A stretch of DNA of 64,000 nucleotides. Origin: Litsea cubeba (taxonomy: Eukaryota; Streptophyta; Magnoliopsida; Laurales; Lauraceae). The position numbers and the translations under genes were made by a program. Within the stretch, counting starts at the first letter, position 1; the number at the start of each line of letters is the position of its first letter. Of the stretch, positions 56,928 through 64,000 are shown one piece after another. Where the stretch lies: the NCBI GenBank assembly GCA_012931725.1, contig CM022946.1:119481360-119545359 (forward strand), given 5' to 3'. Below the pieces are notes generated by a model that saw nothing but the letters and a program-made list of their open reading frames with translations, made no database searches and had not been told where the DNA came from.

Positions 56928-59900
56928 ATGGTTCCTCCAGAACGAACAAGGGTAAAGAGCCTGCTACAAGCGTACCTCGTCGATCTGCTAGATATTCTAA
57001 TCCGGCTGTTCAGCAGGCTTGGGAGAAGGTCCAGTATGTTGAGAGAAACCTCGAAGAGTGTGACTCTCCCAACAAAGATGAGATGAGACAGCGACTGATC
57101 GGTCTCAAGGGAGAGGAATTTTATAAGATCATGGTAAGCAGTCGTCCATGGGTGATGGACGATCAGAGGGTTTTGCCCAAGCCTACCTTCTTCTTTGGTG
57201 ATGCAGTCCCTGACGACATGACATACTAAAGGAGATGTTTTCAGTTCTCTTTCACAGCTGATGGTGAGGAAAAGACTGTTGCTACCCGGTCGACGTTTGA
57301 TCGTACCGTCTCGATCATGAGCCTTGCCCCCACGTGCTCTAAGAGGGAAGATCCTCCAAGCTGGGTGAGAAGGACAAATGTCATCAAGACCGGGGTTTTT
57401 GTTGGCGGTTCTCCTGGATATGTGGAGAAGTCGCCTGCTGACATGGACATGTTGATGCCGGCCAGCGGCTACCAGGGCTCTGATTATCCGTCGGTCGATT
57501 TGGGACCGGTGGGCCTTAGCATTTTGAGCGGTGACGGCAGCAATTGGGTGAAGCCTTTCGACTTCGTGGCCGTTTTAATGCTGACTCCGAGTGGAAGTCG
57601 TGGACTGATCACGTCCTGCTAATTGGTGGCGCCGTTTTGAAGGAAGCCGGGATTTTTGATGTGGTCCGCGCCTTTAGGGAGACCGTGATCTTTTCCCAAG
57701 AGGCCTTTATGGCTATGTTGGAATCATTCCTTCCACAAACCAATACCTTCGTTGTGACGAATGGTGAGATTGGTTTCTCATTGAAGGAACTGAGCGCCAT
57801 TACTGGATTGCTCATCCTTGGCAGACTCTATGAGGAGTTTATGCCGATCGACAGCGTCCTTGAGGAGCAGTCAGAGGAGTTCAGGCTTCTGTACTTTCAG
57901 CTCATTGTCTTCTATGATTTTTTGAAGGAGAATGAGGGCTCAAAAGTAAGATCCAGCAGTTGGAAGAGTTTTAGTTCTTCGCCTCCCAACTTCTTTGAAA
58001 GTGGAGAGCCTTCTGATAGCATGACCCGGGAAGACAGGGTTAAGGATCTGAGTTCGTAGAAGATTTCGGCTATGCTAGAAGAGTTGAGAGATTTCTTTGC
58101 AAGTACAAACGCCATATGTCCTGACATTGCACTGCGGGAGATCTCGTTGTTTACCTCACTTATTGGCTAGGTGAGGTCGTTTTTGCTGGAGGAGATGGAA
58201 CGCACATCAGGCCGCATTGTATTTTTCCGACTTGTCAGATGGCATTTGGAGAGCAGCTTGCTTTGGTGCCAGCTCTTTACTCCTACTTGTGCACCGAACT
58301 GCAAGCTGCTGTTTTTTTTTTTTTGTTCAGCTAGGGCTTCCCATGAACAGGGTATTTTCAGCCCATATCTTCTATTCGTGGTATGTATACCACTGTCCCG
58401 GCTTCCACCGGCTGGGTGCTGCACAGGATGATGATCCTCTCATGATTCGACTGGTTAAGGGTAAAACCGTGTCTGAATCACTTTTGTTTGCCCGCATGAG
58501 GATCCGATGGTTCAAGGACGTCAAGATGGGGCAGTCTTCAGTTAAGCTTTCTCCGGAGTTGCGGAAGAAGGCTTTTGACTTTCGTGCCTCCCGAGATTCT
58601 ACCAGGGCAGGGTCAGGAAGGCATTACTCCTTGACAAATGCAGAAAAGGAATGGCTTTTCAGCATACGTGTCGGCACAATGGTGTACCGCAGACATCTTT
58701 TCGTTGACATCAGCCGTATGTACCTTCTCGTTTTGCTCTGCAATTGGGCTTTTCTCAAGGCGTTGTTGGAGCGCCTTCAAGCATGGTGAAGCGCTTTGGA
58801 GGTTTACAGGACGCGAGAAATGCATGGGCTTTTTATAGTGCTGAAGACACTACAGCCACGATTTCCTATCCTGTATTGTCGACTTCCCGGACTGCCGGCT
58901 TCGCGAAGTGGTTCGCGGAGAGCTTTTCGGCAGATCGGGGGCTTTCCAAGAAGGAGCTTTATGTGAAGCTATCGTCTGGAAAAGGCCTTGGAAAGTCGGA
59001 TGGCGTCCGGCGAGATGAAGTTTGGGCCTTCCTTTCTGGAGAGAAGCACAAGATAGGCTTTCTCGGTGACCAAGGCGTCATTGGTTCTGAAGCTGTTCGA
59101 AAAATACCTGATGAGGCTTTAGAGCAGCTAGAACAGGAGGAAGCTGAGCTTGATGCTTGGATGCAAGCGGCACAGCGGCGAGCTTCTGTGGAGTCTACTG
59201 ACAAGGGTAGACCATCCAATGAGGAGTCAAGTGGGAGACCTGACTCTGACAGCGGGGCAGGTTCCTCTAAGAAGCGAGCCGCAGAAGTAAGAGGAAGAGG
59301 AGTCATCATCGCAGCAAGGGGTAACATGAAGGTTCTTCTGATTTGGAAGTTCCTCTTACTATCAATGAGGAGGTGCCAGGGAATGCTGACGAGCCTCCAG
59401 AAAAGAGAAGCTGAGAAGAAGAGACCGTCGGTGAAGGTATGATTCTTCCTCTTTCTCTTTCCATTTCTTTTCATGGGATTTTTCCATGTTCTGATTTGCT
59501 TTCTCCCCCTGCTGCTCTTTTTTTTTTTTAGCAGAGGATGAAGACTTGGCGATGCCTGAGGTTCCTACCGATGAGGCGGTGATGGATCCGGTTGCGGCAC
59601 CAGAAGAAAAACCGAGGGACTCTGGAATGGTTCCAGAATCTCCAACTGGTATGACTTCTTTTGCTTTCTTTTTTTTTCTGTGACTTGGTTTGCTAACATT
59701 TTTCTTGCCAGCTGACTTGCCACAGGATTCCGATGACTTTGAACCATCGTTGGACACAAATGTTGACGATGCTTCCGATGAGTTCATGGAGGAAGAGAGT
59801 GTTCCGCCAGTCGTCGAAGAAGGTATTTTATAGTAACAACCCTGATAATGATTTTCAAACAGGATCATAGTCATACCTTTTTATGTTTCTTTGGTAGGTT

Positions 59901-60473
59901 TTGAAGTGACAGAGGAGAGTCCGTCGCTTCCTTCAGAACCATAGCAAGGGATGCCAGAGGTTGATCCGGAGGTAGAGACTCCTGCAACCAATTTTGACAC
60001 GGTGGAGGAGGTACCTCGTGCTGAGATTCCTTCCACAGTAACTCCGACTGAAAAGAGTTCTTTTGTTCCTCTTCCAACGGGGCATGACATGAGCAGCTGA
60101 CCGATGAAGCGGGGCGAATCTTGGATGCCGGATTTGGCATGATCCAGCATGTGCAGGAGATTCTCGGTGATGCCGAAGAGGCTGGTCTGGATGTCACAGG
60201 TGCCAGGGTGATCGTTGATAGGATCATTGCGCTGGGTGACAAGTGGTTTGAGACCATTGGTTTGGCTGACGACCAGTTCTTCAAAGAGATGTTCCTAGAC
60301 CCTGCTGATAAGGCTAAGTCTGACCTAGATGAGGCTACACAGAGCAGGAAGCAGGTAGTCCGGGAGAAAAACTTAGAAGAGCTAGCCATCATTGGGCTGA
60401 CACATGACCTTAACATCCTTGATAGGGAGGTCAATGAGGCCAGGAAACGTATTGAGCATTTGAAGGCACAAGT
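56928..60473 (+). pseudogene. PMD (plant mobile domain) gene, antisense to the Tat-like element, decayed
   Basis: The diagnostic segment is 57544-58059: GIFDVVRAFRETVIF, then LPQTNTFVVTNGEIGFSL and LSAITGLLILGRLYEEF, matching the aminotransferase-like PMD (PMD-C) pattern in which TNTF..GE is central. Upstream, 56950-57228 encodes a basic and then helical N-terminus. Downstream, 58744-59436 continues the domain and an acidic tail, and 60121-60473 a coiled-coil tail. Apparent introns remain at 59437-59531, 59649-59711 and 59823-59897. Stops and shifts (near 57228, 57544, 58057, 58170, 59942) abolish function. The 3' end is cut by the SIRE-like LTR. PMD proteins (MAIN/MAIL family) are nuclear and act in gene and TE regulation; PMDs are known inside Ty3 and Mutator elements. 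Confidence 0.75.
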
Positions 60474-62098
60474 TGAAAGACCAAGATCGAATCCTAGAGG
60501 GGGGGGTGAATAGGATGCATTAAAAATTTAGGCCACTTATGAATATTTTGATTTTTTTTTGTTGACTTATGCTTTGATGATAGTAAGCTAGCTTGATAAG
60601 AGAGAGAGTTTCTAAGTTAAACATACAAATTCAAAAGACAAATACAACCTTTAATCAAGCTCATACCCAATCATAAGACCAACAATCACAACAAGGAAGG
60701 TAAACATAAATCACCATAACACAATCAAATATAGTGGTTCGGCCAAGTTGCCTACATCCACTCCCGGTCACCTTACCGGATTTCACTATTCAATTCAAGG
60801 TTTAGGATCACCTCAAACCTTACAACCTCATCACAATGCTTTTCAAGGCTAAGCATGAACCTTTACAACATAATATGTGCTTTTCAAGGCTAAGCACCAA
60901 CCCTTACACCATTGATTTTTCTCTTAAGTGAAATGCCTATTTATGCATTGATAAGAGAACAAATTAAACACTGTGGTTTGCCTCTAGATAGGCTGAATGG
61001 ACAATGATAACATTCTACCAGAAGCATGCATATGAATGATAATGTTTATAACTAATGCATGGACTAGAAAGCACTCCTTTTCTTTAAAAATATGTAACTT
61101 CAAATAATGCAAAGGATGATAATCATATGTAAGAGAAGGAGTTGAATTACTCAACACATGGTTTGTCAAAAGATCAAACTTGAAATAATAGATTTGAAAG
61201 TTAATGTTCAAAAACACATGTGAATGAGAAGACATATGTTGATTTCATAATGCTAAAGGTTTTCAAAGATCAAGGCATGTTATGAAAAGAACCAATATCT
61301 TTAGAAGAGGACTAACAATTTGATCATGCTTAAAAGAAAACAAAGATGAAAGATCTAAGCATGAAGTAGAGATAGAGATTTAGAAAGCACACCCATTTTA
61401 AAGATCAAAGATTGGAAAGTTGAAATGCTTCCATAATCCCTTTTGAAAAGCTCTTGAAAAGTTCCTCTCCTTTTGGCTCTAAAGTTCTCAAAAATTCAGC
61501 AACTTTCCCCAAAGAGGAAGTCACTTTTTATAGAAAAAGTGTTCCCAACGGATAGCTATCGGCTAGCCGACAACATGGTGTCGGTCAATCGATAGCCTAA
61601 CGGTCACAAGCCAACGGCTATAATTTTGAAAAAATTGCTGACCAAGAACACTTGGCGGTTTGACCGACAACATCGGTCGACCCACACGGAACCGACACAA
61701 GAACCGATAGCACAACTATGATGAAAAAATCACTGTCTGTTTTTGGAACCGACAAGCTCTCGGTCTTACAATTCATACGCTGTCGGTTGACCGATAGGAA
61801 CCGAGGAGCTAACCGACAGAGAAGATTTGAAAATGAAGCTCTCTGGAAAAGGAACCGATGGAGCCAACGGTTGTACTCGGTTCTTGTATCGGCTGACCGA
61901 CAAGAGCCGACAGTCTGACCGACAGACTATTTAATCAGAAAACCCGAAGTTCTGAGGGTTTTTCAAATAAAAACAAAGATTATTTATGAAAGAAAGATAT
62001 GCAAGAGGATCCTAAGAAGGAGAACATGAATGAGAGAGAGGTCAAGATGAGACAATGAATGCATCCAATCAAATTGCAACAGAATAAACACTCTAACA
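60474..62098 (-). repeat. SIRE-like copia 3' LTR (type D)
   Basis: 1625 bp; the minus strand starts TGTTAGAGTG and ends TTGGTCTTTCA. Architecture is as in types A and B: a G-run (about 60499-60507), ATAGTGGTTCGGCC block, GGCTAAGCA repeats, TATA at 61526-61533, three AACGG sites and many RCCGAC cores (61560-61925). Base-level divergence marks it as another family. It is inserted into the PMD pseudogene; the left flank CAAGT (60469-60473) would be the duplication, the other copy lying outside the window. Confidence 0.88.
61526..61620 (+). promoter_or_regulatory. TATA box and three MSA-type AACGG sites (type D LTR)
   Basis: Plus-strand sites are CCCAACGGATA (61544-61554, one mismatch), CCTAACGGTCA (61596-61606, exact match to YCYAACGGYYA) and GCCAACGGCTA (61610-61620, one mismatch). 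TTTTTATA at 61526-61533 is the TATA box in reverse, again ten bases from the nearest site. Confidence 0.6.
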
Positions 62099-62460
62099 AT
62101 CTCCCCCTTTGCAATTTGATGGCAACTTCTAAGCTTGACACACTCTCATACACCACGAACTAAAACAACAACTTCTTTGGACATTTAAGGAGCTTTGGTG
62201 CTTTGGGACTTTGGATATTCTGGAGCTTTGGATTTTCCTTGAGAGAGCAACTAGACAAAGCTTCTCCCCCTCAATTTGATAGACCTTGATTCTACTCCCC
62301 CTCAAATTGAGACCACTTAAATATCATTTCTCCCCCTTTGACATCTAATTGCAAAGGATCTCGCCCATCTACAATAAGACACAAACCTTGTCAGTAGCAC
62401 CTATTTATAAGAGTTGTAATACAAAGAAAATGCAATAACAGGTGATTAGACAACAAGATT
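62099..62460 (-). other. Polypurine-tract region of SIRE-like element D
   Basis: Non-coding tail with four GGGGGAG-type tracts (minus strand). The first, GCAAAGGGGGAGAT (about 62099-62112), touches the LTR; others are near 62263, 62295 and 62330. Confidence 0.75.
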
Positions 62461-64000
62461 TCATATTTCAGGGCAAGGGCCAATGCCCAAATGATGTCTT
62501 AGTTTAATAAATCTTTCATTTTCAAGGGGTTTAGTAAATAGGTCAGCCAATTGAGAATTAGTAGGAACAAAAATTAACTCAATAGAGCCTTGATCAGCAT
62601 GATCACGCAAAAAATGATAGTGAATGTCAATGTGTTTAGTGCGAGAATGCTGAACAGAATTTTTTGAGATGCTAATGGCACTTGAGTTATCACACATGAT
62701 AGGCATACAATGTTGTGGAACATTATAATCTAACAAGGTTTGTTTCATCCACAACAATTGAGCACAACAGCTACCTGCAGCTATGTATTCAGCTTCTGCA
62801 GTAGACAAGGATACTGAATTTTGCTTTTTGCTATGCCAAGCTACTAAGCAGTTTCCTATGAAGTAGCAACATCCACTGGTGCTTTTCCTATCATCTATTG
62901 ATCCTGCCCAGTCAGCATCACTGTATCCAATTAATTGTAAAGATGAGTCACAAGGATACCAGATGCCATAATGTGATGTCCCATTGATATATTTAAAAAT
63001 CCGTTTAACAGCTTTGAGATGGGACTCACGAGGATCCGATTGATATCTGGCACAGATTCCAACACTGAAAGAGAGATCAGGTCTACTAGCAGTAAGATAG
63101 AGAAGACTTCCTATCATACTACGATAGAGTTTTTGGTCTACTTTGGTACCTTTGAGGTCACTAGACAGTTTTGAAGTAGATCCCATGGGGTTGCTATTAG
63201 GCTTAGAGGTTTCTAGACCAAACTTCTTAATGATTTCTAAGGCAAATTTGGACTGGCTAAGAAAAATTCCTCGCTCGGTTTGGTTAACTTGGAGACCTAA
63301 GAAGAACTGCAGGGGACCGACTAGACTCATCTCAAAGGTGGAGCTCATTAATTCTGAAAATCCTTGAGCCAATTTGTCTGATGTGGATCCAAACACTATG
63401 TCATCAACATAGATTTGAGCTACAAGAATGTCTTGATCAATTTTCTTGATAAACAGAGTCTTATCAACTTTCCCACAATCAAAATCATTTTCAACCAGAT
63501 GAGTTGTAAGCTTTTCATACCAAGCCCTTGGTGCTTGTTTTAATCCATAAAGAGCTTTCTTGAGTTTGTAGACATACTCAGGATGATGAGGGTCCTCAAA
63601 GCCTTCTGGTTGGGTAACATAAACATCCTCTTCAATTTCTCCATTCAGGAAGGCACTTTTGACATCCATCTGAAATAGTTTGATTCTCATGCTACTCGCA
63701 TAACTCAATAGGATTCTTATGGACTCCAAACGGGCTACAGGAGCAAAAGTTTCTTCAAAATCGATTCCTTCTATTTGGGCATATCCTTTTGCTACTAGTC
63801 TTGCCTTGTTTCTCACAACATTTCCAGATTCATCTGATTTGTTCTTGTATATCCACTTAGTACCAATGGGATTTTTCTCTGTAGGTAATGGAACAAGATC
63901 CTAAACATCATTTTTCTTAAATTGATTCAATTCTTCTTGCATGGCTTCCATCCATTCTGATTTTGATTCAGCCTCAGAGAAATTCTTGGGCTCGACTTGA
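62461..64000 (-). pseudogene. SIRE-like copia pol, RT and RNase H, one nonsense codon, left part only
   Basis: The frame from the window edge encodes the RT N-terminus (about 63999 to 63904). It hits TAG at 63901-63903 in a position where copia RTs have Trp (context KKNDV-stop-DLVPLP), then stays open for the rest. The RT carries KSAFLNGEIEEDVYV and IYVDDIVFGS; RNase H carries DADWAGSIDDRKSTSG, STAEAEYIAAGSC and CDNSSAISISKN, ending near GIGPCPEI at 62461. This is clear SIRE/Maximus type. Protease, integrase and gag lie beyond the window. The single TGG-to-TAG change is the only lesion seen, so the copy is recently inactivated, or the stop is a read error. Confidence 0.9.

Overview
This window is plant nuclear DNA built almost entirely of nested transposable elements. 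I found no convincing single-copy host gene. A flowering plant is indicated by Ty1/copia elements with SIRE/Maximus-like and Tork/Tnt1-like pol, a PBS complementary to plant tRNA-Asp, a second PBS type complementary to initiator tRNA-Met, a Rep/helicase Helitron with typical plant termini, Tourist-type MITEs (TAA duplications), an Au-like SINE tail, and plant-mobile-domain (PMD) sequence. The species cannot be named from this sequence. There is a 100-N assembly gap at 8458-8557.

Layout from the left. 1-2531 is a long Ty3-type (probably Tat/Ogre-like) LTR inserted in the 3' end of a SIRE-like element, whose 3' LTR (3020-4844) sits inside the RNase H of a Tork-like element; that element's LTR follows (5152-6054). 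A second Tat-like LTR starts at 6471 and runs into the gap. After the gap lies a frameshifted plant-transposon protein (8742-9950, minus). Next comes a minus-strand SIRE-like element (5' LTR 20320-22069, PBS, gag), split by a young, complete, non-autonomous LTR element (11283-19095, TSD TTAAC) with one 550-codon ORF. 22898-24378 holds one clear and one probable MITE.

24502-43486 is a Helitron: TC start, tandem-repeat-rich 5' part, multi-exon Rep/helicase gene with two homopolymer frameshifts, an unidentified passenger coding fragment, and a CTAA end after a GC hairpin. A complete copia element (35577-43130, TSD ATTGT) with an uninterrupted 1615-codon gag-pol is nested in it. It is the best candidate here for a recently active autonomous element.

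46100-49554 is an inverted paralogue of 3020-6469. It shares the same SIRE-in-Tork insertion, but the SIRE copy is a solo LTR with TSD GGAAC. Degraded Tork pol continues to 52331. A minus-strand Tat-like 3' LTR (52332-55059, carrying an Au-like SINE) follows, then the element's internal region, which holds an antisense, intron-bearing, decayed PMD gene. That gene is cut at 60474 by another SIRE-like element (LTR 60474-62098, pol to the window edge).

The observation I rate highest is regulatory. Four LTR copies from three SIRE-like LTR types carry three AACGG-core sites (perfect or one- to two-mismatch matches to the M-phase-specific activator consensus) immediately upstream of the TATA box, at nearly constant spacing, behind a dense array of RCCGAC (DRE/CRT-type) cores. 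This predicts cell-cycle-timed, possibly stress-modulated, retrotransposon transcription.
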